Source: Pseudomonas sp. K2I15 | GTDB taxonomy: Bacteria > Pseudomonadota > Gammaproteobacteria > Pseudomonadales > Pseudomonadaceae | DNA: 64,000 nucleotides | NCBI RefSeq assembly: GCF_002204795.1 | Contig: NZ_NIXO01000004.1 | Location: forward strand, 62,001 to 126,000 | Direction: 5' to 3' | Shown: positions 27,031-35,988 of the stretch, one piece after another | Position numbering within the stretch: the first letter of the stretch is position 1 | How the letters are laid out: each line of letters opens with the position of its first letter | Notes under the pieces: generated by a model | The model's input: the letters and a program-made list of their open reading frames with translations, nothing else | The model's database searches: none | Told to the model about the DNA's origin: nothing | Translations under genes and position numbers: made by a program

Positions 27031-28755
27031 ATGAATCAGAACGCTGAGTATTCCGCGGTCAACGACGCGGTGCGTGGGCAATTTTTAAGGAAAGTATGGG
27101 CGCTGATCACCCCTTACTGGCGCAGTGAGGAGAAGGGCAAGGCCTGGCTGTTGCTGCTGGTGGTGCTGGGGCTGTCACTGTTCAGTGTGGCGGTGTCGGT
27201 GTGGTTCAACAGCTGGAACCGCGACTTCTACAACGCCCTGCAGAAAAAGGACTACGACGCCTTTACCCACTTGCTGATGTATTTCAGCGTGATCGCGGTG
27301 GTCGCGATCGTCACCGGTGTGTTCACGTCTTATTTGCAGCAAATGCTCACCATCCGCTGGCGGCGCTGGCTGACCGAAACCTACTTCGCCAAGTGGCTGA
27401 GCCAGAAGAACTACTACCACCTGGAATACGGCGGTTACACCGATAACCCCGACCAACGTATCTCCGAAGACCTCAACGCCTTTACCAGCAGCACCCTCAG
27501 CCTGGGCCTGGGTTTTATCAGCAACCTGGTGAGCCTGGTGTCGTTCTCGGTGATCTTGTGGGGCGTGTCCGGCAGCATTGAAGTGTGGGGCATCACCATT
27601 CCCGGCTACATGTTCTGGGCAGCGCTGGTGTATGCCGTGCTGGGCAGTTGGTTGACCCACTTGATTGGTCGAAAATTGATCGGCTTAAGTAACCGTCAAC
27701 AACGGTTTGAGGCCGACTTGCGTTTCAGCCTGGTGCGGGTGCGGGAGAACGCCGAAAGCATTGCGCTGTTCAATGGTGAGCCCAATGAACACCAGCAGCT
27801 GAGTGCGCGTTTCGGGCGGGTGTGGAGCAACTTCTGGAGCATCATGCAGCTCAAGAAGCGTCTTAATTTCTTCACCAGCGGTTACTCGCAGATCGCGATC
27901 ATCTTCCCGTTTGTGGTGGCAGCGCCGCGCTACTTTTCCGGCCAGATAGAGCTGGGTGTGCTGATGCAAGTGGCCAGTGCGTTTGGCAGCGTGCAGGGCA
28001 GCCTGAGCTGGTTTGTCGACGCGTACACCGTGTTGGCCAGCTGGCGCGCGACCTGTGATCGTCTGCTGAGTTTTGGCGAGGCGATGGAGGAAAACGAAGG
28101 CCGCAACATGGGCATTCAGTTGCAGCGCCAGGGTGGTGATTTGCAGATGAACAACCTCAGCCTGGATCTGGCGGATGGTCGTCATCTGCTCGATGGCGCC
28201 AACCTGACTGTTGCCCAAGGGGAGCGCTTGATGCTCAGCGGGCGGTCCGGCAGCGGCAAATCAACCTTGCTGCGGGCCATGGGGAATTTGTGGCCAAACG
28301 GGCATGGCAACATTCGTTTGCCGGCCGAGCGTTATCTGTTCCTGCCGCAGAAGCCGTATTTGCCGATTGGTACTTTGCGTGGGGTATTGAGTTATCCACA
28401 GGAGGAGGGCGCGTATCCGGCGGAACGTTATGCACAGGTGCTGGAAACTTGCCGCCTGGCGCACCTGATTCCACGGTTGGATGAGGCTAACCACTGGCAG
28501 CGCATGTTGTCGCCGGGTGAGCAGCAGCGTCTGGCGTTTGCTCGGGCGTTGTTGTTTGAACCGCAATGGTTGTACATGGATGAGGCCACCTCGGCGATGG
28601 ACGAGGAGGATGAGGCGGCGCTGTATCAGGCGTTGATTGATGAGTTGCCGGGGTTGAGTATTGTCAGCGTCGGGCATCGCAGCAGTCTCAAGCGCTTTCA
28701 TGGGCGGCATGTGCGGATCGAGGATGGGCAGTTGGCGGAGCAGTCGGTGGTTTGA
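27031..28755 (+). CDS. ABC transporter with fused permease and ATPase, YddA/SbmA-like
   Basis: A 574-residue half-transporter. Residues 30-330 hold about six transmembrane helices of the SbmA/BacA-type domain, with the recognisable segment LTIRWRRWLTETYFAKWLSQKNYYHLE near 107-133. The ATPase domain follows: Walker A GRSGSGKST near 408, the variant signature LSPGEQQR and Walker B WLYMDEATSAMDEED. Family members include E. coli YddA; the substrate is unknown. The ATG at 27031 has only a weak ribosome site (GAGCC). Codon use becomes less GC-rich over the last 500 bases. It is followed directly by the giant palindrome. Confidence 0.85.
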   Translation: MNQNAEYSAVNDAVRGQFLRKVWALITPYWRSEEKGKAWLLLLVVLGLSLFSVAVSVWFNSWNRDFYNALQKKDYDAFTHLLMYFSVIAVVAIVTGVFTSYLQQMLTIRWRRWLTETYFAKWLSQKNYYHLEYGGYTDNPDQRISEDLNAFTSSTLSLGLGFISNLVSLVSFSVILWGVSGSIEVWGITIPGYMFWAALVYAVLGSWLTHLIGRKLIGLSNRQQRFEADLRFSLVRVRENAESIALFNGEPNEHQQLSARFGRVWSNFWSIMQLKKRLNFFTSGYSQIAIIFPFVVAAPRYFSGQIELGVLMQVASAFGSVQGSLSWFVDAYTVLASWRATCDRLLSFGEAMEENEGRNMGIQLQRQGGDLQMNNLSLDLADGRHLLDGANLTVAQGERLMLSGRSGSGKSTLLRAMGNLWPNGHGNIRLPAERYLFLPQKPYLPIGTLRGVLSYPQEEGAYPAERYAQVLETCRLAHLIPRLDEANHWQRMLSPGEQQRLAFARALLFEPQWLYMDEATSAMDEEDEAALYQALIDELPGLSIVSVGHRSSLKRFHGRHVRIEDGQLAEQSVV

Positions 28756-28764
28756 GGTGGGGGG

Positions 28765-29549
28765 CATATCCGTTGCTGCGGTAACGGCTTCCTAGGGTTT
28801 CGCTCTTACAGCGGGTCACTTTTGGCAAACGCCCGGAATGCCGGCCCAGCCAAAAGTAACCAAAAGGTCTTTGCCCCACCACTCGGTGCCTCGCCTAGGC
28901 CCGGCTGCGCGGGTCGCCGCGATGGGCTATCCCTGGCCAGCGCGGGTAAACCGGCATCCTTGCCGATTTACCCGCTCCACCGTGCCTACTTGCGGCCATC
29001 GTGGTTAACGGGGCCCGCAGATCAAGGGCACGGCGGCCTGAAAGCTGACCTGAGTGTTAAAGGCAAGGTCCAGAGCGAAAGCAGAACTGCTTTTCTGTGG
29101 GAGCGGGCTTGCTCGCGAAAAACCCGAGAGCGCCGCGTTGAATCAGAAAACCATCGTCATCGTTAACGACCTTCGCGAGCAAGCCCGCTCCCACATTTGG
29201 ACCGCGCCCGCTTTAGCTTTTGATTTTGCTTCACCACACTCAAGCCGGCCGGCAGGCCGCTGTGTTCTTGATCTGCTGTTGATCTTGATCTTAGGCGCCC
29301 CGTTAAACCACGCTGGTCGAACGCAGGTAGTACGGAGCGGGTAAACCGGCAGGACGCCGGTTTAGCCGCGACGGGGCAGGGACGCCCCGTCGCGGCGGCC
29401 CGCGCAGTACTACCGGAGAGAGGGCACACCGAGCCCAGGCGAGGTGCCGAGTGGTGGGGCAAGAGCGTTTTGCTTACTTTTGCGCTGTTCAAAAGTGAGC
29501 CGCTGTAAGAGCGGAACCAATAGCCGCCATCACCGCAGCAACGGATATG
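28765..29549. repeat. Giant imperfect palindrome (785 bp) centred on a REPIN
   Basis: The left end CATATCCGTTGCTGCGGT is mirrored at the right end. Inside it, CGCTCTTACAGCGG, the block reading CCCCACCACTCGG then CCTCGCCT, a TTAACGGGG block and GCGGCCTG all recur as reverse complements in the same nested order on the right. The arms meet at the REPIN 29096-29195. Small hairpins such as the one around GCGGGTAAACCGGCAT lie within the arms. No credible gene is present. Confidence 0.8.
29096..29195. repeat. REPIN at the centre of the giant palindrome
   Basis: TGTGGGAGCGGGCTTGCTCG and its reverse complement bound a 100-bp element that lies within about 12 bases of the symmetry centre of the larger inverted repeat. 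Confidence 0.88.
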
Positions 29550-29576
29550 TACTCAACCCACCCACCCATCCAAACA

Positions 29577-29615
29577 AAAAAAAGCCCGGCTGATCATCAA
29601 TCAGCCGGGCTTTTT
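29577..29615 (-). terminator. Intrinsic terminator of yhcB (bidirectional)
   Basis: AAAAGCCCGGCTGAT and ATCAGCCGGGCTTTT form a perfect stem around CATCA, 20 bases past the stop codon at 29635, with A/T tracts on both sides. Confidence 0.88.
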
Positions 29616-29634
29616 AGTATCGCTCGAAAACGTA

Positions 29635-30072
29635 TTACTTCTTCAAACCGTAATGCTCATCCAGCATCCCCGGAGCGTTCGGCGTTTTTGGCGCGTAGTC
29701 CCGTGGCGGTTCCTGATTTTCCCGAGGTGGGGTCAGGCGCTCCCGTGGCGCTTGCGGTGCATCGGAATGCAGCGCGGCCAGCAGACGCTGGCGGGTAATG
29801 TCGTCCAGGGCCAGGCGGTTGGCACCCTCGGCGAGATGATCCTGTACTTCCTGATAGCTCTGAGTGAGCTTTTTCACCAGGGTCGCGGTGCTGTTGAAGT
29901 GGGTAACAACCTCGTTCTGATAACTGTCAAAACGTTCCTGAATGTCATCCAGCTGACGCTGCGTGCGGTTAGGCGCGGCATTCGGCAGCAGGCGGGCAAC
30001 CAGGAATCCAATGGCGACACCGGCAACCAAGGCGAGAGTCGGCAACAACCAAACTAAGAGCGAGTGTTCCAC
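29635..30072 (-). CDS. yhcB: YhcB/DUF1043 inner-membrane protein (ZapG-like)
   Basis: A 145-residue protein with one N-terminal transmembrane helix (residues 5-27), then a coiled-coil region (QLDDIQERFDSYQNEVVTHFNSTA) and a proline-rich, probably disordered tail. E. coli YhcB takes part in cell-envelope growth and division. The start is GTG at 30072, supported by AGGAAGGA 5 bases upstream; no in-frame ATG lies near it. It is divergent from the hydrolase-trpS-zapE genes. Confidence 0.87.
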   Translation of the reverse strand: MEHSLLVWLLPTLALVAGVAIGFLVARLLPNAAPNRTQRQLDDIQERFDSYQNEVVTHFNSTATLVKKLTQSYQEVQDHLAEGANRLALDDITRQRLLAALHSDAPQAPRERLTPPRENQEPPRDYAPKTPNAPGMLDEHYGLKK

Positions 30073-30219
30073 GAGTCCTTCCTCTATAAACGGCTTTGCT
30101 TTACGTTAACGGCTCGGACCTGCGCTGTATACCGCGATTAAGCTCGCAATGATGCCATGCACAGACTTTTAGCTAGACGAGTCGACCCCTTGAGAGGTCA
30201 CGGAGTTCCTTCCTTGCTG

Positions 30220-30849
30220 ATGCGTGAAACCCCCGTTTTGATCGATGGCCCGGTAGGCCAACTGGAAGCCCTGTACCTGGATCACCCCGAGCCACGTGGC
30301 CTGGCGCTGATCTGCCACCCTAACCCGGTGCAGGGCGGCACCATGCTCAACAAAGTCGTATCGACCCTGCAACGCACTGCGCGCGATGCCGGCTTGATCA
30401 CGTTACGTTTCAATTATCGCGGTGTCGGCGCCAGCGCCGGTACGCACGATATGGGCACTGGTGAAGTCGACGACGCCGAAGCCGCCGCCGCCTGGCTGCG
30501 TGAAAAGCATCCCGACCTGCCAATCACCCTGCTGGGTTTTTCCTTCGGTGGGTTTGTTGCCGCAACCCTCGGCGGCCGCCTGGAAGCCAAGGGCGAAAAA
30601 CTCGCGCACCTGTTCATGGTGGCCGCGGCCGTGATGCGCCTGCGCGATAACGACGTGCTGCCACAAGGCTGCCCATTGACCGTGATCCAGCCGGAAACCG
30701 ACGAAGTGGTCGACCCTCAACTCGTCTACGACTGGTCCGCCGCCCTGAATCGCCCCCATGAGCTTCTGAAAGTGGCAGAATGCGGACACTTTTTTCATGG
30801 CAAGCTGACCGATCTCAAGGATCTTGTGCTGCCACGTCTTTCGAATTGA
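30220..30849 (+). CDS. Alpha/beta-hydrolase family protein
   Basis: A 209-residue cytoplasmic hydrolase-fold protein. [16 protein letters not shown] near residue 31 and [12 protein letters not shown] are typical of the small UPF0227/YfbR-adjacent dienelactone-hydrolase-like group. The nucleophile elbow is GFSFGG, so Ser is the probable nucleophile; the late Asp is in PETDEVV and the His in ECGHFFHG. The substrate is unknown. The start is uncertain: the ATG at 30220 is 14 bases after GGAG, while a TTG at 30214 has the better spacing. trpS starts 16 bases after its stop. Confidence 0.8.
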   Translation: MRETPVLIDGPVGQLEALYLDHPEPRGLALICHPNPVQGGTMLNKVVSTLQRTARDAGLITLRFNYRGVGASAGTHDMGTGEVDDAEAAAAWLREKHPDLPITLLGFSFGGFVAATLGGRLEAKGEKLAHLFMVAAAVMRLRDNDVLPQGCPLTVIQPETDEVVDPQLVYDWSAALNRPHELLKVAECGHFFHGKLTDLKDLVLPRLSN

Positions 30850-30865
30850 TGACAAGCGATCACCC

Positions 30866-32221
30866 ATGACGACCCGTACCCGCATCCTCACCGGCATCAC
30901 CACCACCGGCACGCCGCACCTGGGCAATTACGCCGGCGCGATTCGCCCGGCGATTCTTGCCAGCCAGGACGCCAACGCCGACTCCTTCTACTTCCTGGCC
31001 GACTACCACGCCCTGATCAAGTGCGATGACCCGCAGCGCATCCAGCGCTCGCGTATGGAAATCGCCGCGACCTGGCTGGCCGGTGGCCTGGATGTGAACC
31101 GCGTGACGTTCTATCGCCAGTCCGACATCCCGGAAATCCCCGAGCTGACCTGGCTGCTGACTTGCGTAGCGGCCAAGGGCCTGCTCAACCGTGCGCACGC
31201 CTACAAGGCCTCGGTGGACAAGAACCTGGAAAACGGCGAAGACCCTGATGCAGGCATCACCATGGGCCTGTATAGCTACCCGGTGCTGATGGCGGCGGAC
31301 ATCCTGATGTTCAACGCGCACAAGGTACCGGTCGGTCGTGACCAGATCCAGCACGTGGAAATGGCCCGCGACATCGGCCAGCGCTTCAACCACCTGTTCG
31401 GCAATGGCAAAGAATTCTTCACCATGCCCGAGGCGTTGATCGAAGAAAGCGTCGCCACCTTGCCGGGCCTGGATGGCCGCAAGATGTCGAAAAGCTACGA
31501 CAACACCATCCCGTTGTTCACCAGCGCCAAGGACATGAAGGATTCAATCTCGCGGATCGTCACCGACTCCCGCGCACCGGGCGAAGCCAAGGACCCGGAC
31601 AACTCGCACCTGTTCACCCTGTACCAGGCGTTTGCCACCAAGGCCCAGGAAGAAGAGTTTCGCGGCGAGCTGCTGCAAGGCCTGGGCTGGGGCGAGGCGA
31701 AGAGCCGTCTGTTCCAGCTGCTGGACGGCCAGTTGGGCGAGGCGCGCGAGCGTTATCACCAACTGATGTCCCGCCCATCCGACATGGAAGACCTGCTGCT
31801 GATCGGCGCCAAGAAAGCCCGCGCCGTGGCTGCGCCGTTCCTGGCCGAGCTGCGTGAGGCAGTGGGCCTGCGTTCGTTCGTCAACCAGGCCGCTGTTACC
31901 GCCACCACCAAGAAGAAAGCTGCGAAAGCCGCACGTTTTGTCAGCTTCCGCGAAGACGACGGCAGCTTCCGCTTCCGTTTGCTGGCGGCCGAAGGCGAGC
32001 AACTGCTGCTGTCGCGCAACTTTGCCGACGGTAAAACCGCAGGCGCGGTGACCAAGCAGCTGCAATCGGGCCAGGCGCTGGATGTGCGCAGCGAAGCCTT
32101 GAGCTTCAGCGTCTGGCTGGAAGGCGCGGCTGTGGCCGATAGCCCGGCGTTCACCGACAGCGCCTCGCGCGATGCGGCGATCGAAGCCTTGCGCGTTGCG
32201 TTGACCCCAATCGAGGATTAA
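30866..32221 (+). CDS. trpS: Tryptophanyl-tRNA synthetase with C-terminal extension
   Basis: Charges tRNA-Trp. The class I signatures are [10 protein letters not shown] (HIGH-like, about residue 15) and [10 protein letters not shown] (KMSKS, about 210). The 451 residues exceed the roughly 335 of E. coli TrpS. The extra C-terminal segment after a Lys/Ala-rich linker ([11 protein letters not shown]) reads [20 protein letters not shown] and resembles a DUF1508/YegP repeat. The ATG at 30866 is 16 bases after the hydrolase gene, so they are probably co-transcribed. A terminator follows. Confidence 0.95.
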   Translation: MTTRTRILTGITTTGTPHLGNYAGAIRPAILASQDANADSFYFLADYHALIKCDDPQRIQRSRMEIAATWLAGGLDVNRVTFYRQSDIPEIPELTWLLTCVAAKGLLNRAHAYKASVDKNLENGEDPDAGITMGLYSYPVLMAADILMFNAHKVPVGRDQIQHVEMARDIGQRFNHLFGNGKEFFTMPEALIEESVATLPGLDGRKMSKSYDNTIPLFTSAKDMKDSISRIVTDSRAPGEAKDPDNSHLFTLYQAFATKAQEEEFRGELLQGLGWGEAKSRLFQLLDGQLGEARERYHQLMSRPSDMEDLLLIGAKKARAVAAPFLAELREAVGLRSFVNQAAVTATTKKKAAKAARFVSFREDDGSFRFRLLAAEGEQLLLSRNFADGKTAGAVTKQLQSGQALDVRSEALSFSVWLEGAAVADSPAFTDSASRDAAIEALRVALTPIED

Positions 32222-32250
32222 CCCGACCAAGGGTTGATTGCCATTCTTCA

Positions 32251-32280
32251 GGGCCGTCGTTACAGTGGCGGCCCGTTTTT
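32251..32280 (+). terminator. Intrinsic terminator of trpS
   Basis: GGGCCG and CGGCCC pair around a 12-nt loop, followed by GTTTTT, 30 bases past the stop codon. Confidence 0.75.
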
Positions 32281-32299
32281 GTTGCCTTGCTAACGAATT

Positions 32300-33394
32300 A
32301 TGACGCCCCTAGAACGATATCAAGCTGATCTGAAACGCCCTGAATTCTTCCATGACGCTGCCCAGGAAACTGCGGTGCGCCATTTGCAGCGCCTGTACGA
32401 CGATCTGGTCCAGGCCTCGCAGAACAAGCCGGGCATGTTCAGCAAGTTGTTTGGCAAGAAAGACCACACACCGGTCAAGGGCTTGTACTTCTGGGGTGGC
32501 GTCGGCCGGGGCAAGACTTACCTGGTCGATACCTTCTTTGAAGCGCTGCCGTTCAAGGAAAAGGTCCGCACTCACTTCCACCGCTTCATGAAGCGCGTGC
32601 ACGAAGAGATGAAGACCCTGCCGGGCGAGAAGAACCCGCTGACCATCATCGCCAAGCGCTTCTCTGATGAGGCGCGGGTGATCTGTTTCGATGAGTTCTT
32701 CGTGTCCGACATCACCGACGCGATGATCCTCGGTACCCTGATGGAAGAGCTGTTCAAGAACGGCGTGACCCTGGTTGCCACCTCGAACATCGTGCCGGAC
32801 GGCCTGTACAAGGACGGCCTGCAACGTGCGCGCTTCCTGCCGGCCATCGCCCTGATCAAGCAGAACACCGACATCGTCAACGTCGACAGCGGCGTCGACT
32901 ATCGTCTGCGTCACCTTGAACAAGCCGAACTGTTCCACTTCCCGCTCAACGAAGCGGCCCAGGAAAGCCTGCGCAAAAGCTTCCGCGCACTGACGCCGGA
33001 ATGCACCCAGGCGGTCGAAAACGACAAGTTGATCATCGAAAACCGTGAAATTATCGCGTTGCGTACCTGCGACGACGTGGCCTGGTTCGACTTCCGCGAA
33101 CTGTGCGACGGCCCCCGCAGCCAGAACGACTACATCGAACTGGGCAAGATCTTCCACGCGGTGATCTTGAGCGGCGTCGAACAGATGACTGTGACGACTG
33201 ACGACATTGCGCGGCGCTTTATCAACATGGTCGACGAATTCTACGACCGCAATGTCAAGCTGATCATCTCGGCGGAAGTTGAGCTCAAGGACCTCTATAC
33301 CGGCGGTCGCTTGAACTTCGAATTCCAGCGGACCTTGAGCCGCTTGCTGGAAATGCAGTCCCACGAGTTCCTGTCGCGGGCGCACAAGCCGTAA
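32300..33394 (+). CDS. zapE: Cell-division ATPase ZapE (AFG1/YhcM family)
   Basis: AAA+ ATPase of 364 residues. Walker A is GGVGRGKT near 67-74 and Walker B VICFDEFF near 128-135. The segment LVATSNIVPDGLYKDGLQR is a strong signature of the family. The C-terminus ends EMQSHEFLSRAHKP. ZapE in E. coli acts at the Z-ring late in division, especially under low oxygen. It follows the trpS terminator by 20 bases, so it probably has partial read-through or its own promoter. Confidence 0.93.
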   Translation: MTPLERYQADLKRPEFFHDAAQETAVRHLQRLYDDLVQASQNKPGMFSKLFGKKDHTPVKGLYFWGGVGRGKTYLVDTFFEALPFKEKVRTHFHRFMKRVHEEMKTLPGEKNPLTIIAKRFSDEARVICFDEFFVSDITDAMILGTLMEELFKNGVTLVATSNIVPDGLYKDGLQRARFLPAIALIKQNTDIVNVDSGVDYRLRHLEQAELFHFPLNEAAQESLRKSFRALTPECTQAVENDKLIIENREIIALRTCDDVAWFDFRELCDGPRSQNDYIELGKIFHAVILSGVEQMTVTTDDIARRFINMVDEFYDRNVKLIISAEVELKDLYTGGRLNFEFQRTLSRLLEMQSHEFLSRAHKP

Positions 33395-33411
33395 GCGATG
33401 TGCTCGAAATG

Positions 33412-33442
33412 AAAAAGGCCCGCAGCGATGCGGGCCTTTTTT
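33412..33442 (+). terminator. Intrinsic terminator of zapE
   Basis: AAAAAGGCCCGC and GCGGGCCTTTTT form a perfect stem around AGCGAT, 17 bases past the stop codon. Confidence 0.88.
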
Positions 33443-33473
33443 ATGCAAAATTTCCAGGTCAACAGAAATCAAC

Positions 33474-33564
33474 TGTGGGAGCCGGGCTTGCCCGCGATAG
33501 CGGTCTGTCAGCTAATGCATCTGGGGCCTGACACGCCGCCATCGCAGGCAAGCCAGCTCCCACA
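33474..33564. repeat. REP doublet of the GAGCCGGGCTTGCCCGCGA type
   Basis: TGTGGGAGCCGGGCTTGCCC on the left and the near reverse complement on the right. It is a different REP subfamily from the GCGGGCTTGCTCGC copies. It lies between zapE and the convergent regulator gene. Confidence 0.8.
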
Positions 33565-33587
33565 TTTTTACTGTGTATACCCTTTGG

Positions 33588-34583
33588 TTACGCGGCTTGC
33601 TGGAATTGCTGGCGGTACTGGTTGGGCGACAGTTCGGTGTGCTGCCGGAACAGCCGCGCAAAGAAGCTCGCGTCGTCGTAACCCACTTCGTAGCTGATGG
33701 TCTTGATGCTTTTGCGGCTGCCCGACAGCAGGCCCTTGGCGGTCTCGATGCGCAGCCGTTGCAGGTAATGCAGCGGCTTGTCGCCGGTGGCGGTCTGGAA
33801 GCGGCGCATGAAGTTGCGGATGCTCATGCCGTGTTCCCGGGCCACGTCTTCGAAGCGGAATTTGTCGGCGAAGTGTTCTTCGAGCCAATGCTGGATCTGC
33901 AGGATGATCACGTCCTGGTGCAGCTTTTGCCCGCCAAAGCCGATACGCCCTGGAGCGTAGTTGCGCTGCACTTCATAGAGGATATCGCGGGCCACGGCCT
34001 GGGCGATGTTGGCGCCGCAGAAGCGTTCGATCAGGTAGATGTAGAGGTCGCAGGCCGAGGTGGTGCCGCCGGCGCAGTACAGGTTGTCGGCGTCTGTCAG
34101 GTGTTTGTCCTGGTTCAGTTGCACCTTGGGAAAACGTTCGCTGAAGGCGTTGAAAAAGCGCCAGTAGGTGGTCGCTTCCTTGCCGTCCAGCAGGCCGGCT
34201 TCAGCGAGCCAGAACACCCCGGTGGCTTCGCCGCACAGCACCGCGCCACGGGCATGTTGTTCGCGCAGCCACGGCAGCACTTGGGGGTAGCGTTGGCACA
34301 ACGAGTCGAAATCGTCCCAGAAGGCTGGCAGCACGATGATGTCGGCGTTTTCGAGGCCGCCGTCCACCGGCATGATCACATCGCTGAAGCTGCGCACTGA
34401 CTGCCCGTCGGGGCTGACCAGGCGGGTTTCGAAGGCGGGAGTAAGGCCTTGGCCCAGCTGTTTGCCGTAGCGCAGGCTGGCGAGATGGAAGAAATCCTTG
34501 GCTTGCATGAGGGTTGAAGCGAATACCCGATCAATGGCCAAAATGCTGACGCGCCGCAAGGGCGTGGAGATTTGGTTAGACAT
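33588..34583 (-). CDS. AraC-family regulator with DJ-1/PfpI-like N-domain (GlxA type)
   Basis: A 331-residue transcription factor. Residues 10-190 form an amidase-like DJ-1/PfpI domain, in which the nucleophile-elbow region reads GAVLCGEATGVF with a cysteine. Residues 225-325 are the AraC DNA-binding domain, with two helix-turn-helix motifs around HGMSIRNFMRRFQTATG and ISYEVGYDDASFFARLFRQ. GlxA-type regulators usually control amino-acid or quaternary-amine catabolism, but no such target lies beside it. It is divergent from the acyl-CoA dehydrogenase gene, with 145 bp between, which may be its target. Confidence 0.88.
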   Translation of the reverse strand: MSNQISTPLRRVSILAIDRVFASTLMQAKDFFHLASLRYGKQLGQGLTPAFETRLVSPDGQSVRSFSDVIMPVDGGLENADIIVLPAFWDDFDSLCQRYPQVLPWLREQHARGAVLCGEATGVFWLAEAGLLDGKEATTYWRFFNAFSERFPKVQLNQDKHLTDADNLYCAGGTTSACDLYIYLIERFCGANIAQAVARDILYEVQRNYAPGRIGFGGQKLHQDVIILQIQHWLEEHFADKFRFEDVAREHGMSIRNFMRRFQTATGDKPLHYLQRLRIETAKGLLSGSRKSIKTISYEVGYDDASFFARLFRQHTELSPNQYRQQFQQAA

Positions 34584-34728
34584 AATTTCATTTATTCTTA
34601 TAGGGGAAAGTGGTCACCAGACGGCTGGATCGTCTTATTTTTTGTCGCATGTGTCCAGTGTCCCGTGACGCCTTCGCGGCTTAGGCTCTGTGATCCCGGT
34701 CTTGTCCGACAATTCACGCAGGTGACCC

Positions 34729-35865
34729 ATGATTCCCAGAACCTTGTTCAGCTCGGAGCACGAACTCTTCCGCCAGAGCGTGCGTACCTTCCTCGAAAAA
34801 GACGCGGCGCCGTTCCACGGGCAATGGGAAAAGCAGGGCTACATTGACCGCAACCTGTGGAACAAGGCAGGGGAGGCGGGGATGCTCTGCTCGCACTTGC
34901 CGGAAGAGTACGGTGGCCTCGGGGCGGACTTTCTCTACAGCGCGGTGGTGATCGAAGAGATCAGCCGCCTGGGGTTGACCGGGATTGGCTTCTCCCTGCA
35001 TTCGGACATTGTTGCGCCGTACATCCTGCATTACGGCAGTGAGGCGCTGAAGCACAAGTACCTGCCCAAGTTGATCTCGGGTGAGATGGTCACGGCCATC
35101 GCCATGACCGAGCCGGGTGCCGGGTCCGACCTGCAAGGGGTCAAGACCACCGCGGTGCTGGACGGCGATGAGTACGTGATCAACGGCTCCAAGACGTTCA
35201 TCACCAATGGTTTCCTGGCGGACCTGGTGATTGTTGTCGCCAAGACCGATCCCAAGGCCGGCGCCAAGGGCACCAGCCTGTTCCTGGTGGAAGCCAACAC
35301 GCCGGGCTTCGACAAGGGCAAGCGCCTGGAGAAGGTCGGGATGAAGGCCCAGGATACGTCGGAGCTGTTCTTCCAGGATGTGCGGGTGCCCAGGGAGAAC
35401 CTGCTGGGCCAGGCGGGGATGGGGTTTGCCTATCTGATGCAGGAGTTGCCGCAGGAGCGTCTGACGGTGGCGATTGGTGCGTTGTCGTCAGCCGAGGCGG
35501 CGTTGCAGTGGACGCTGGAGTACACCCGAGATCGCAAGGCGTTCGGCAAGGCGATCATCGACTTCCAGAATACCCGTTTCAAACTGGCGGAGATTGCCAC
35601 TGAAACGCAGATTGGCCGGGTGTTCGTCGATAAGTGCATGGAGTTGCATCTGGAAGGCAAGCTCGACGTGCCCACGGCCGCGATGGCCAAATACTGGGCC
35701 ACGGACCTGCAATGCAAGGTGCTGGACGAGTGTGTGCAGTTGCACGGCGGTTACGGTTTTATGTGGGAATACCCGATTGCGCGGGCGTGGGCGGATGCGC
35801 GGGTGCAGCGGATTTATGCCGGGACCAACGAGATCATGAAGGAGATTATTGCGCGGGCGCTTTGA
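34729..35865 (+). CDS. Acyl-CoA dehydrogenase, long-chain (ACADL-like) type
   Basis: FAD-dependent acyl-CoA oxidation, 378 residues. The flavin segment MTEPGAGSDLQGVKT near 125 and VINGSKTFITNG near 146 are standard. The C-terminus reads IYAGTNEIM, so the usual late catalytic glutamate of medium-chain enzymes is absent. The segment YLMQELPQERL near 232 and QLHGGYGFMWEYPIARAWADAR match mammalian long-chain ACADL, in which the base is the glutamate of QELPQERL. The ATG at 34729 follows AGGTGA. The electron acceptor would be ETF. Monocistronic. Confidence 0.92.
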   Translation: MIPRTLFSSEHELFRQSVRTFLEKDAAPFHGQWEKQGYIDRNLWNKAGEAGMLCSHLPEEYGGLGADFLYSAVVIEEISRLGLTGIGFSLHSDIVAPYILHYGSEALKHKYLPKLISGEMVTAIAMTEPGAGSDLQGVKTTAVLDGDEYVINGSKTFITNGFLADLVIVVAKTDPKAGAKGTSLFLVEANTPGFDKGKRLEKVGMKAQDTSELFFQDVRVPRENLLGQAGMGFAYLMQELPQERLTVAIGALSSAEAALQWTLEYTRDRKAFGKAIIDFQNTRFKLAEIATETQIGRVFVDKCMELHLEGKLDVPTAAMAKYWATDLQCKVLDECVQLHGGYGFMWEYPIARAWADARVQRIYAGTNEIMKEIIARAL

Positions 35866-35887
35866 ATCTTCGGTGATTTTTAGGGAC

Positions 35888-35973
35888 CCTTCGCGAGCAA
35901 GCCCGCTCCCACATTCGACCGAGCTCCATCTTTGGAATGCAGTCGAATGTGGGAGCGGGCTTGCTCGCGAAGG
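35888..35973. repeat. Inverted-orientation REPIN (REPs pointing outward)
   Basis: The order is reversed compared with other copies: CCTTCGCGAGCAAGCCCGCT comes first and the GGGAGCGGGCTTGCTCGCGA arm last. The inner part (CATTCGACCGAGCTCCA, then GGAATGCAGTCGAATG) is the reverse complement of the inner part of the copy at 50060-50143. Confidence 0.85.
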
Positions 35974-35988
35974 CGGTCTAAAGGTCAA

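Noticed and set aside
28822..29344. Open frames of 96-114 codons inside the giant palindrome
   Set aside because: They cross REP and inverted-repeat sequence, have no ribosome site and no recognisable product. The symmetry of the DNA explains the open frames.
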